Origin: an uncultured Planctomycetaceae bacterium
GTDB lineage: Bacteria; Planctomycetota; Planctomycetia; Pirellulales; UBA1268
NCBI GenBank assembly: GCA_937926325.1
Contig: CALAZQ010000456.1
Span: 1 to 16,168, forward strand
Reading direction: 5' to 3'
Length of the DNA: 16,168 nt
Shown in pieces: positions 7,914 through 14,512 of the stretch. Positions within the stretch are counted from its first letter, which is position 1; every line of letters starts with the position of its first letter. Position numbers and translations under genes: made by a program. The notes beneath the pieces were generated by a model. It was not told the DNA's origin, ran no database searches, and worked only from the letters and a program-made list of their open reading frames with translations.

Positions 7914-9071
7914 ATGACTGCCATATCTGTGCCGACCACCCCTGCCATTCCCCCGCAGCTGCTGGCCAGTGGCTTTCTGCTCGTCGGCTGTCAGGGCGGG
8001 GCTGAACCGGCCCTGGAGCGGCGGCAGCAGCAGTGCTTTCCGGAACTCCGCAAGGCTGTCTGGCGGCGGGGGCTGGTGTCGTTCCGCCTGCCTGAACCGA
8101 ACGGCAACACCGACGAGCCGGCAGCCGCCTGGCGACACATGGCGGTGCCGCCCTTGCTGGCCGACCGGCTGGTCTTCGCCCGCGCAGCAATCCGGTCACT
8201 CGGACAGGTCAGCGGTGCCAACGATGAACAGCGGGTCGCTGCCACCCGTGCGCTGACCGGCCAGGCGGCATTCGCAACAGTCCATGTCTGGAAGCGGGAC
8301 CTCCGACTGGCCCTCGAGGCCGAGCCGATTCACGCAGCACTCGCCACGGCGTACGGTCTTCCCGCTACGGCTCAACCGCCGGTGGCCGGCAGCCTTATTC
8401 TCGACTGCGTGATCGATACAGCCGACCGCTGGTGGATCGGCTGGCATCTGGCCAGCACGCCGGCCGACTGCTGGCCCGGTGGTCGCTACCCTGGCAGCCT
8501 GCCAAGTGAGGCCGTCTCTCGCGCCTGGCTGAAGCTCGACGAGGCGATCGCTCTGTTTGAATTGCCGCTCGAGCCGGGCCAACGGGCCTGTGAACTCGGT
8601 GCAGCTCCCGGCGGTGCCGCCCAGCGGCTGCTGGCTGCCGACCTTGAAGTGATCGGCGTCGATCCGGCCAGCATCGATCCGCGGGTAGCCGATCATCCCC
8701 GGTTCACCCACTGGCAGAAGCGGGCCCGCGATGTCCGCGTCAAGGATCTCCGGAACTGCGACTGGCTGGTGACCGACATGAACATCGATCCAACCAGCAC
8801 GATGGCTGCTCTCGAACGCGTGCTGAAGACCTCCGGCCGGCGGCCCCGCGGCGTGATCGCCACCCTCAAGCTGCCTGACTGGTCGCAGGCCGATGACCTC
8901 GATGGCTGGCTCTCCCGATTCGCCAGCTGGGGGTATCAGCCGCGGGTGCGGCAGCTCTCGACGGGTGGTCGGGAACTCTGCCTGGTAGCCCTGCGACGGG
9001 GCCGGCGGCCGGGTGGCAAGCCAAGCGGTCAGTCGGCCTCAGCCGGTGGAGCCGATCCGGTCCAGACCTGA
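7914..9071 (+). CDS. rlmM: RlmM-like 23S rRNA ribose 2'-O-methyltransferase
   Basis: 385 aa from ATG 7914. A start at 7833 in the same frame would lie in the terminator loop and is rejected. No clear Shine-Dalgarno is seen. The N-terminal half (about residues 75-185) is divergent and may be the THUMP-like RNA-binding part. The C-terminal half is a Rossmann SAM-dependent methyltransferase with the 2'-O-methyltransferase K-D-K-E tetrad: K207 in SRAWLKLDEA, D288 in WLVTDMN, K319 in GVIATLKLPDW and E354 in TGGRELCLV. The SAM loop is CELGAAPGG (226-234), with GVDPA after it. This order matches E. coli RlmM (366 aa), which methylates C2498 of 23S rRNA. The exact target in this organism is inference. 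The last 43 bp overlap the convergent biotin ligase gene, so the C-terminal tail (Gly/Ser/Ala-rich) is poorly constrained. Confidence 0.78.
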   Translation: MTAISVPTTPAIPPQLLASGFLLVGCQGGAEPALERRQQQCFPELRKAVWRRGLVSFRLPEPNGNTDEPAAAWRHMAVPPLLADRLVFARAAIRSLGQVSGANDEQRVAATRALTGQAAFATVHVWKRDLRLALEAEPIHAALATAYGLPATAQPPVAGSLILDCVIDTADRWWIGWHLASTPADCWPGGRYPGSLPSEAVSRAWLKLDEAIALFELPLEPGQRACELGAAPGGAAQRLLAADLEVIGVDPASIDPRVADHPRFTHWQKRARDVRVKDLRNCDWLVTDMNIDPTSTMAALERVLKTSGRRPRGVIATLKLPDWSQADDLDGWLSRFASWGYQPRVRQLSTGGRELCLVALRRGRRPGGKPSGQSASAGGADPVQT

Positions 9072-9925
9072 TCGGGAGCGGTCAGACTGCCGGCCACAAT
9101 GGCCAGCCGACCGGCCGCTGCCTCAACCACCAGCCGACCGGTCTCATCGATGCCGCGGCAGACCCCGCTGAGGCTGGCTGCCCGCAGCGGGCCCGCGACC
9201 GAGACGCTCCCTGCAACTGGTTCAGCCAGCAGGTCATAGACCGTGACCCGCTGACCGGTCAGGCTGCACCGCTGCCGGTAGCGTTCGATGAGATCGGCTG
9301 CGTCAGTGGTCGATCCGGTGGCGGCGATCGTGCCAAGCAGGGCAGGAATCAGCTCGGCCAACAGCCGGTCGTGGGCCAACGGCTGGCCACAGGCATCAGC
9401 CAGCGTGGTCAGCCGGTCGGCAATGGCCGCGGGGGCGTCGGCTGCCGAGCCGTGGGTGTTGATGCCGATGCCGATCAACAGCCGACTGTTTGTTGTCGCC
9501 TCGACCAATATCCCGGCCAGCTTTCGGCCGTGCAGTTCGACATCGTTGGGCCAGCGGACCTGGGGCGTGAGTTCCGGCTGCAGCTGGGCAAGCGACTCAG
9601 CCACCGCAAGGCCACAGGCGGGTGACCAGAGGGGCAGGGGAGATTTCAGCTGGTCGATCGCCAGCACCAGCGTCATGGCCAGGCTGCCTGGTGGTTGCCA
9701 CCAGGCAGCCGCCCGCCGCCCCCGGCCGGCATGCTGCCGACCGGCCACTACCAGCGCGGGCAGCGGCAGCATGGTCATTGCCGCCAGTTCCCGGGCTCGG
9801 TCCATCGTTGAACCGACCACAGCATGCCACTCAACAGTCGGCAGACCGGTGGCCTCCTGCAGCCGCACTGCCTCAGCTGCTTCACGTGCTGCCGCTGACG
9901 GCTTGCTCGGTGGCGGTGGGCTCAT
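9029..9925 (-). CDS. birA: Biotin-[acetyl-CoA carboxylase] ligase, without HTH domain
   Basis: 298 aa from ATG 9925. The frame extends to 10069, but the extra 48 residues are Arg/Pro-rich with no family similarity. The enzyme activates biotin with ATP and attaches it to the biotin carrier lysine of carboxylases. Motifs are VGSTMDRARELA (37-48), GRGRRAAAWWQPPGSLAM (67-84, the ATP/biotin loop), RWPNDVELHGRKLAGILVE (124-142, with WPND and K135) and LIGIGINTHG. The C-terminal SH3-like subdomain follows (LSGVCRGIDETGRLVVE). The N-terminal winged-helix repressor domain of E. coli BirA is absent, so it is a monofunctional ligase and not expected to regulate biotin genes. It is convergent with and overlaps the rlmM-like gene by 43 bp, and is divergent from the beta-barrel pair. 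Confidence 0.9.
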   Translation of the reverse strand: MSPPPPSKPSAAAREAAEAVRLQEATGLPTVEWHAVVGSTMDRARELAAMTMLPLPALVVAGRQHAGRGRRAAAWWQPPGSLAMTLVLAIDQLKSPLPLWSPACGLAVAESLAQLQPELTPQVRWPNDVELHGRKLAGILVEATTNSRLLIGIGINTHGSAADAPAAIADRLTTLADACGQPLAHDRLLAELIPALLGTIAATGSTTDAADLIERYRQRCSLTGQRVTVYDLLAEPVAGSVSVAGPLRAASLSGVCRGIDETGRLVVEAAAGRLAIVAGSLTAPDQVWTGSAPPAEAD

Positions 9926-10123
9926 GGGGCAGATGCGGGCTGAAAAGGGTGACCGCTGAGAAGCGGGGCAGGCGGGGTGGATTGGACGCAATGGGGTGGC
10001 CCAGGGCAAGCGGCGACCTTGACCCCCACGGCGGCGGCGCGGTACTCCCCGCCCAGACCGGGGCGGCATCCGGGGTCTTCCGGGTGGCCCCGGTCTGTTC
10101 CTTTGGCATGGGTCAGCGACCGC

Positions 10124-11368
10124 GTGCGTCTGCTCTGCTCTTTGTTGCTGCTGATCGGCTGCGGCCTGGCCACGTTCGGCGTGGGTGGGGAAGCTGCCGC
10201 GCAGACGGTGCAGCTGCCACCACCAGCGGCCTCGTCGCTTGACCGCATCGCGCAGGCGCAGGGGTCGCCCTACGGCTATCCACTCTCACCGCCACCGCCG
10301 GCCTGGGATCCCTACGGCCCCCAGGCCAGTCAGATCTATCCGGTGCCGGCTGCCAACCCGGTGGCCAACCCGACCCCAACCTGGGCCACGTCGGCCGTCA
10401 CCGGCCAGCCCGGTTACCCCGGCTACTCGACTGCGCCGCCGGCGATTGTGCCGAGCAATCCACCGCCCCAGCAGATGCCGCCGGGCTATCCGCAACCACC
10501 AACTCAACAGAGTGAATGGTTTCAGGAGACCTATCAGCAGACCCTGCGGGTCTATCAGGGGGCCCGCGGCAGCTGGACCTATCTGTTGGGCAATGGCCAG
10601 GGCACCCGCGTGGCGGTCAATGAGCTCGACACCTCGGCCACCTTCGCCCTGCCGTTCTTCATGAACTCGCCGGCCAACCTCAACAAGGCACCGCTGCTGA
10701 TCACGCCCGGCTTTGGCCTGCAACTGTGGGATGGACCGCAGCAGCTGGTGCCGACCGGTGCCGACCTGCCGCCCAACACCTACGACACCTTCATCGACAC
10801 CGCCTGGAATCCACAGTTCACACCGCTGTTTGGGGCCGAGCTGGGCATCCGCGTCGGCATCTACACCAACTGGGACGTCCTCGTCACCGACAGCTGGCGC
10901 ATCATGGGCCGGGCCATCGGCACGCTGCGGATGACGCCCACCTTTCAGGGCAAGCTCGGTGTGGTCTATCTCGATCGAAACCAGGTCAAGCTGCTGCCGG
11001 CCCTCGGCTTCACCTGGACCCCCAACGCCACCTCCCGCTACGACATCTTCTTTCCGGCGCCGCGGGCGATGTGGCGGTTTGGCCAGACCCGCCGGCATGC
11101 CTGGTGGGGCTATGTGGCCGGTGAGTACGGTGGCGGTGCTTGGACCTTCCGCCGGCAGCAGGGGATGATCTCACCGTTTGACTACAACGATATCCGCATC
11201 TCACTCGGCACCGAGTGGAACCCGCTGGCCCCCACGGGCCTGGCCGGCAACTTTGAGCTCGGCTACGTCTTCTATCGGCAGCTCTTCTACGTGACCGGGC
11301 CCCCGGGCTTCCAGCAGATCACCGATCTGCCCAGCACGATGATGTTCCGGCTGGGCTTGGCGTACTGA
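10124..11368 (+). CDS. Exported beta-barrel-like protein, first of a paralogous pair
   Basis: 414 aa from GTG 10124. A TTG at 10103 and a GTG at 9977 are in-frame alternatives; the 9977 form would put 49 unlikely residues before the signal. None has a convincing Shine-Dalgarno. The N-terminus MRLLCSLLLLIGCGLA is hydrophobic. It may be cleaved at GGEAAA|Q by signal peptidase I, or act as a lipoprotein signal (LIGC fits a lipobox); I cannot decide. Residues about 30-140 are a Pro/Tyr/Gln-rich linker. From about 160 on, alternating aromatic/polar strands with short turns suggest an outer-membrane barrel, ending in FRLGLAY with a terminal aromatic residue, as in barrel beta-signals. Blocks LLITPGFG, VVYLDRNQVKLLPALG, PAPRAMWR and YVAGEYGGGAW recur in the next gene. 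The function is unknown. The next gene starts 15 nt later, so the pair is an operon. Confidence 0.72.
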   Translation: MRLLCSLLLLIGCGLATFGVGGEAAAQTVQLPPPAASSLDRIAQAQGSPYGYPLSPPPPAWDPYGPQASQIYPVPAANPVANPTPTWATSAVTGQPGYPGYSTAPPAIVPSNPPPQQMPPGYPQPPTQQSEWFQETYQQTLRVYQGARGSWTYLLGNGQGTRVAVNELDTSATFALPFFMNSPANLNKAPLLITPGFGLQLWDGPQQLVPTGADLPPNTYDTFIDTAWNPQFTPLFGAELGIRVGIYTNWDVLVTDSWRIMGRAIGTLRMTPTFQGKLGVVYLDRNQVKLLPALGFTWTPNATSRYDIFFPAPRAMWRFGQTRRHAWWGYVAGEYGGGAWTFRRQQGMISPFDYNDIRISLGTEWNPLAPTGLAGNFELGYVFYRQLFYVTGPPGFQQITDLPSTMMFRLGLAY

Positions 11369-11383
11369 CGACGGAGCGCGCCC

Positions 11384-12451
11384 ATGCCTTCGCTTTGGGA
11401 CTGGCCCCGACCCTGGCCGCTGCTGATGATGATGCTGCTGCTGGCGGGCGGCCTGCACCCCGCCACTGCTTGGGCTGACGACGCGGTCATGCCGCTGCCG
11501 CCGGTCGAGCCGATCGACCAGGGCTTCTTCGACCGCATCCGGCTGGCGGCCCTCGGCGACCCGCAGGACCTCACCGAACCGCTGTTGCCCGACGACGTCG
11601 CCCCGCCGGGTCAGCCGCGGCAGGAGAACGAGCCCCCCGGCCGCAAGCTGCCACCGGGGGCCAAGCCGGGCCCGCTGCAGCAATTGATCTTCACGGCAAC
11701 CGAGCTTCCACGGCTGGGCAGCAACGGCCTCGGCCTGGCCACGCTGGAAACAAGCCTGACAATCGGCATGCCGGCCCCCACGGTCGACTCGCCACTGCTC
11801 GTCACCCCCGGCTTTGGTTGGACCTTCGTCGATGAGGCGAGCGGGCCGATGGATCCGGGCCTGCCGGCAACCCTCTATGAGACTTGGCTGCAGGCCCGCT
11901 GGATGCGGAAGGTGGGCGACCGCCTGGGCGTTGATCTGGCTGTCGCCCCGGGCTGGTACAGTGACTTTGTCAATGACACCTCGCAGGCCCTCCGCATCAC
12001 CGGCCACGGCTTCGGGGCCTGGGAGGCGACGCCTGACCTGCGGGTCGTGGCGGGCGTGATCTACCTCGACCGCTATGACGTCAACCTGCTGCCGGCCGGC
12101 GGCCTGCTCTGGACGCCGAGCGACGACCGCCGCTTTGAGCTGATCTTTCCCCGGCCGCGGTTGGCCTGGCGAGTGAAGGAGACAGCCCGGGCAGTCCAGT
12201 GGGTCTATCTGGCTGGAGAGTTTGGAGGCAATCAGTGGGCGGTTCGCCGGGACTCAGGGGCCGACGACATCGTGGTCTACCACGACTACCGGCTGCTGGC
12301 CGGGTGGGAACGGCGGCCGGCCGATCTCGGCATCAGCTGGCGGCTGGAGACCGGCTGGATCACCGGCCGGCTGGTGGAGTACTACGTCACCGACACCGCC
12401 GACTACCGACCGAGCGATACGTTTTTGGTGCGGGCAGGAGTCTGGTACTAG
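11384..12451 (+). CDS. Exported beta-barrel-like protein, second paralogue
   Basis: 355 aa from ATG 11384, with GGAG at 11373-11376 (7-nt spacer). The signal peptide is MPSLWDWPRPWPLLMMMLLLAGG, with a likely cut after AWA before DDAVM. The mature part begins with an acidic/Pro-rich linker without the Tyr/Gln-rich repeats of the upstream paralogue. From about residue 105 it aligns block by block with the upstream protein: LETSLTIGMP, LLVTPGFGW, VIYLDRYDVNLLPAGG, WTPSDDRRFELIFPRPRLAWR, YLAGEFGGNQWAVRR. It ends FLVRAGVWY, again a terminal aromatic residue. I infer an outer-membrane barrel of unknown cargo. Followed by a run of stable hairpins rather than a gene. Confidence 0.75.
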   Translation: MPSLWDWPRPWPLLMMMLLLAGGLHPATAWADDAVMPLPPVEPIDQGFFDRIRLAALGDPQDLTEPLLPDDVAPPGQPRQENEPPGRKLPPGAKPGPLQQLIFTATELPRLGSNGLGLATLETSLTIGMPAPTVDSPLLVTPGFGWTFVDEASGPMDPGLPATLYETWLQARWMRKVGDRLGVDLAVAPGWYSDFVNDTSQALRITGHGFGAWEATPDLRVVAGVIYLDRYDVNLLPAGGLLWTPSDDRRFELIFPRPRLAWRVKETARAVQWVYLAGEFGGNQWAVRRDSGADDIVVYHDYRLLAGWERRPADLGISWRLETGWITGRLVEYYVTDTADYRPSDTFLVRAGVWY

Positions 12452-12452
12452 T

Positions 12453-12565
12453 TGTCGCGCGTCCGGGCCATCCATGGCCCCGGACGCTTACGCTCCCATC
12501 GCCGCAGCCAAGGTGCGGCTCGGGAGCAGGCCGGCCATCCAGGCCGGCGGCTGTCGCGCGTCCGG
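12453..12565. repeat. Direct repeat TGTCGCGCGTCCGG, two copies 99 bp apart
   Basis: The 14-mer TGTCGCGCGTCCGG is found at 12453-12466 and again at 12552-12565. The first copy runs into hairpin GCGTCCGG/CCGGACGC; the second runs into the palindrome CGGTTCGAACCG (12563-12574). This suggests a partly decayed tandem or dispersed palindromic element rather than chance. Confidence 0.5.
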
Positions 12566-12631
12566 TTCGAACCGCCACGGCAACCGGGCTGGCAACCCAC
12601 CTCCATGGAAGCCGCCAGCGGAAGCTGGCGG
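12459..12631. repeat. Array of hairpins (REP-like) between barrel pair and DUF3127 gene
   Basis: Non-coding stretch with successive stem-loops. (1) GCGTCCGG-GCCA with TGGC-(C)-CCGGACGC, 12459-12487. (2) GCTCCC..GCCGCA with TGCGGC..GGGAGC, 12492-12527. (3) GCCGGCC-ATCCA-GGCCGGC, 12530-12548. (4) Perfect palindrome CGGTTCGAACCG, 12563-12574. (5) CCGCCAGC-GGAA-GCTGGCGG, 12612-12631, with a GNRA tetraloop. Hairpins 1 and 3 share the central GGCCATCCA word. None has a T-run, so they are not standard intrinsic terminators, though they may block RNA decay or transcription. A family of intergenic palindromic repeats is my preferred reading. Confidence 0.55.
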
Positions 12632-12732
12632 ACAGGCACCACCAATCCTCGCGCCGGCGGCTTTCGCCCATCCGGTCTGATAGGCTGCGAAAACATCAAC
12701 CATTTCCACCCACCAACTCGGAGGCAGCAGGC

Positions 12733-13110
12733 ATGAGTCAGGCGACCGTCAGTGGCGTCATCCATCTGATTGAAGAGACGAAGACATACGGCCAAAAAGG
12801 CTTCCGCAAACGGCTCGTGGTGCTGGAACAGACGACCGGTGGTGGTTTCACCAACTACATCCCGGTCGAGTTCATCAAGGACGCCTGCGACTCGGTCGAT
12901 GAGCTCAGCGTCGGGGACGAGGTGGAGGTCACCTACCGCCTCAGCGGCCGCCGCTGGCAGCGTGACCCCGGCAGCGAAGCGAAGTATTTTCTGTCGGCCG
13001 AGGCCCTGTCCTTCCGCGTCCTCAGCGGCGGCACTGGCGGCAGGCCGGCCGCCGGCGCCGATGTCGATGACATGCTGGCCGAAGCGGCCGAAGACGACAT
13101 TCCCTTTTGA
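12733..13110 (+). CDS. DUF3127 family protein with SSB-like C-terminal tip
   Basis: 125 aa from ATG 12733, with GGAGG at 12720-12724 (8-nt spacer). Residues 1-97 match the compact beta pattern of DUF3127 (an OB-fold-like family known mainly from Bacteroidetes): SGVIHLIEETKTYGQKGFRKR, then LVVLEQTTGGGFTNYIPVEF, then VGDEVEVTYRLSGRRW and a final FLSAEALSFRVL strand. Residues about 98-120 form a Gly/Ala/Asp-rich linker. The protein ends DDIPF, which copies the acidic-aromatic tip (DDDIPF) of bacterial single-stranded DNA-binding protein that recruits repair and replication partners. Single-strand nucleic-acid binding and recruitment of SSB partners are inference. The RluA-family gene follows 54 nt later in the same direction. 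Confidence 0.82.
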   Translation: MSQATVSGVIHLIEETKTYGQKGFRKRLVVLEQTTGGGFTNYIPVEFIKDACDSVDELSVGDEVEVTYRLSGRRWQRDPGSEAKYFLSAEALSFRVLSGGTGGRPAAGADVDDMLAEAAEDDIPF

Positions 13111-13164
13111 TCGTTCGCTGCAGTTTCCGGGAGCCGCTTCCGCCGCCACTCGCTGACCCGTCCC

Positions 13165-13791
13165 GTGGCACGCTTCACCATCATCCACCACGACAGCCGG
13201 CTGCTTGTGCTCGACAAGCCCTCTGGCCTGCTGGCGGTCCCCGGCCGCGGGCCCGAGCTGCAGGACTGCCTCTCCAGCCGGGTGCAGCAGGTCTTTCCGA
13301 CAGCGCGGGTGGTCCACCGGCTCGACCGTGACACCTCGGGGCTGATGCTGATGGCCCTCGACCTCGAGGCCCAGCGGCGGCTGAGCCGGCAGTTTGAGCG
13401 GCGGCTGGTCCAGAAGCGGTATGAGTGCATCGTGTCCGGTCTGCCCGCCGGCAGTGAGGGCTTGATCGACCTGCCGATCGGCCGTGACCTGGCCCAGCCC
13501 CCACGGTACCGCATCGACCGGGACACCGGCCGGGCCTCCCAGACCCGCTGGCGGCTGCTCCAGCAGCAGGACGACCGCGCCCGGCTGGCAGTCGAACCGG
13601 TCACCGGGCGGTCCCACCAGATCAGGCTGCATCTGGCAACGATCGGTCACGCCATTCTGGGCGACCCGCTCTATGCCAATCCAACTGTCCTCGCCGCCGC
13701 CGACCGGCTGCTGCTGCATGCCTGTGAACTGTCAGTGGCCCACCCGGATGACGGTCGGCCGGTCAGCTGGCAGTCAGCCTGCCCGTTTTAG
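13165..13791 (+). CDS. RluA-family pseudouridine synthase
   Basis: 208 aa from GTG 13165; no clear Shine-Dalgarno. It isomerises uridine to pseudouridine in rRNA and/or tRNA. Motifs are LVLDKPSGLLAVPG (14-27), the catalytic HRLDRDTSGLML (51-62) with D54, a YECIVSG strand, and the motif III segment GRSHQIRLHLATIGHAILGDPLY. There is no N-terminal S4 domain, and the length is close to RluA (219 aa) rather than RluD (326 aa). The exact target uridine cannot be read from sequence. It may be co-transcribed with the DUF3127 gene. It ends only 46 nt before the toxin-antitoxin module, so it marks the edge of the conserved chromosome. Confidence 0.88.
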   Translation: MARFTIIHHDSRLLVLDKPSGLLAVPGRGPELQDCLSSRVQQVFPTARVVHRLDRDTSGLMLMALDLEAQRRLSRQFERRLVQKRYECIVSGLPAGSEGLIDLPIGRDLAQPPRYRIDRDTGRASQTRWRLLQQQDDRARLAVEPVTGRSHQIRLHLATIGHAILGDPLYANPTVLAAADRLLLHACELSVAHPDDGRPVSWQSACPF

Positions 13792-13797
13792 GCGCTG

Positions 13798-13837
13798 TCA
13801 TACTTGACCAGGTCAACTGATCTAGTATGATAGAGGA
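13798..13837 (+). promoter_or_regulatory. Promoter and palindromic operator of the Phd/VapC-type module
   Basis: TTGACC (13804-13809) and TATGAT (13826-13831), separated by 16 nt, form a good sigma-70 promoter. Two inverted repeats are laid over it. TTGACC-A-GGTCAA spans 13804-13816 on the -35, and TCATACT (13798-13804) is matched by AGTATGA (13824-13830) covering the -10. This is typical of autoregulated type II modules, in which the antitoxin or the complex binds the promoter. The expected start falls at about 13838, the A of the antitoxin ATG, so the transcript may have no leader. Confidence 0.7.
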
Positions 13838-14071
13838 ATGAAAACGGTCATCCTTTCCGCCTTCAAGGCCAACTGCATCGCGCTGTTGCGGGAGGCGCAG
13901 AAAACGTCCGAGCCGATCATGGTGACTCGGCGTGGGCGGCCGCTGGCCCGCATTGAGCCCGTCCACGAGCCGGTGCCGGTTCGCCGGTTCGGTAAACAGC
14001 GTGGCCGCCTGCAAATCAAGGGCGACATTGTGCATGCCGATTTTTCGGCCGACTGGGACTCTGGCTCGTGA
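13838..14071 (+). CDS. Phd/YefM-type antitoxin
   Basis: 77 aa from ATG 13838. Residues 1-41 fit the Phd/YefM DNA-binding fold: MKTVILSAFKANCIALLREA, then SEPIMVTRRGRPLARIEP. This is the family pattern of the MK-x-V-x-x-S-x-F/L-K start and the ITRRGKPVA strand. The C-terminal part, with KGDIVHADFSADWDS, would wrap the toxin. It neutralises the PIN toxin encoded next, whose GTG start overlaps this gene's TGA (GTGA), so translation is coupled. AGAGGA abuts the ATG directly and is too close to serve as a normal ribosome site, which together with the promoter position favours leaderless translation. Confidence 0.85.
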   Translation: MKTVILSAFKANCIALLREAQKTSEPIMVTRRGRPLARIEPVHEPVPVRRFGKQRGRLQIKGDIVHADFSADWDSGS

Positions 14072-14469
14072 GCTATCTGCTCGACACCCACGTCTGGATC
14101 TGGACGCAGGAGCAGCCCGAGACGATCGGCGCCAAAACCAGGGCCCTGCTTGAGACGACGAGTGATGACCTGTGCGTTTCCGCCGTGTCATCACTCGAGA
14201 TCGCCCGTCTGGTTTCCGGCAGATTGCTGGAACTTCAGGGGAACCTTGACCGTTGGGTTCGGACCGCGATCGATTCGATCGAGGCCCGCAGTCTCGATGT
14301 CGATCATCGGGTTGCGATCGAGGCCTACAAACTACCCGGCCGATTCCACAAAGATCCAGCTGATCGGATGCTCGTCGCGACCGCAAGAATCCACGGCCTG
14401 ACGCTCGTGACAGCCGATGAGCGAATTCTCTCCTCCCGGGCTGTCCGCACGCTTGACGCCCGTAAGTAG
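14068..14469 (+). CDS. vapC: VapC-type PIN-domain toxin
   Basis: 133 aa from GTG 14068, overlapping the antitoxin stop by 4 nt. PIN-domain ribonuclease, expected to cut tRNA or rRNA when free of antitoxin. All expected acidic residues are present: D6 in LLDTHVW, E44 in [10 protein letters not shown]99 in [12 protein letters not shown] and D117 in [10 protein letters not shown]. Length is normal. The pairing of a Phd-type antitoxin with a PIN toxin is common. No frame damage is seen, so the module is probably active. It lies directly upstream of the integron integrase remnant, but I found no attC-like site between the two, so its membership in the integron is not shown. Confidence 0.9.
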   Translation: MSYLLDTHVWIWTQEQPETIGAKTRALLETTSDDLCVSAVSSLEIARLVSGRLLELQGNLDRWVRTAIDSIEARSLDVDHRVAIEAYKLPGRFHKDPADRMLVATARIHGLTLVTADERILSSRAVRTLDARK

Positions 14470-14512
14470 ACCGCCTTCTGCCGCTCCGGCATCGCCTGAA
14501 AATCGAGGATGA

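Noticed and set aside
7273..8199. A 308-aa minus-strand frame with a striking FFLAT hydrophobic repeat
   Set aside because: The repeat is the reverse complement of the AAG-rich AKKKV coding repeat. The frame crosses a strong terminator and overlaps the start of the rlmM-like gene; no ribosome site or family signal is seen.
9977..10123. An N-terminal extension of the first barrel protein from GTG 9977
   Set aside because: It would place 49 Arg/Pro/Gly-rich residues before the hydrophobic signal segment, which is unlikely for an exported protein; later starts in the same frame fit better.
12448..13719. A 423-aa minus-strand frame opposite the DUF3127 and RluA-family genes
   Set aside because: Both plus-strand genes have clear families and motifs. 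Long antisense frames are expected in high-GC DNA, and this one shows no recognisable domain.
14470..14512. An attC site between vapC and the integrase remnant, which would make the first toxin-antitoxin pair a cassette too
   Set aside because: I found no GTTRRRY/RYYYAAC pair with matching L-boxes here or just upstream of 13798, so cassette status for that pair is unsupported.
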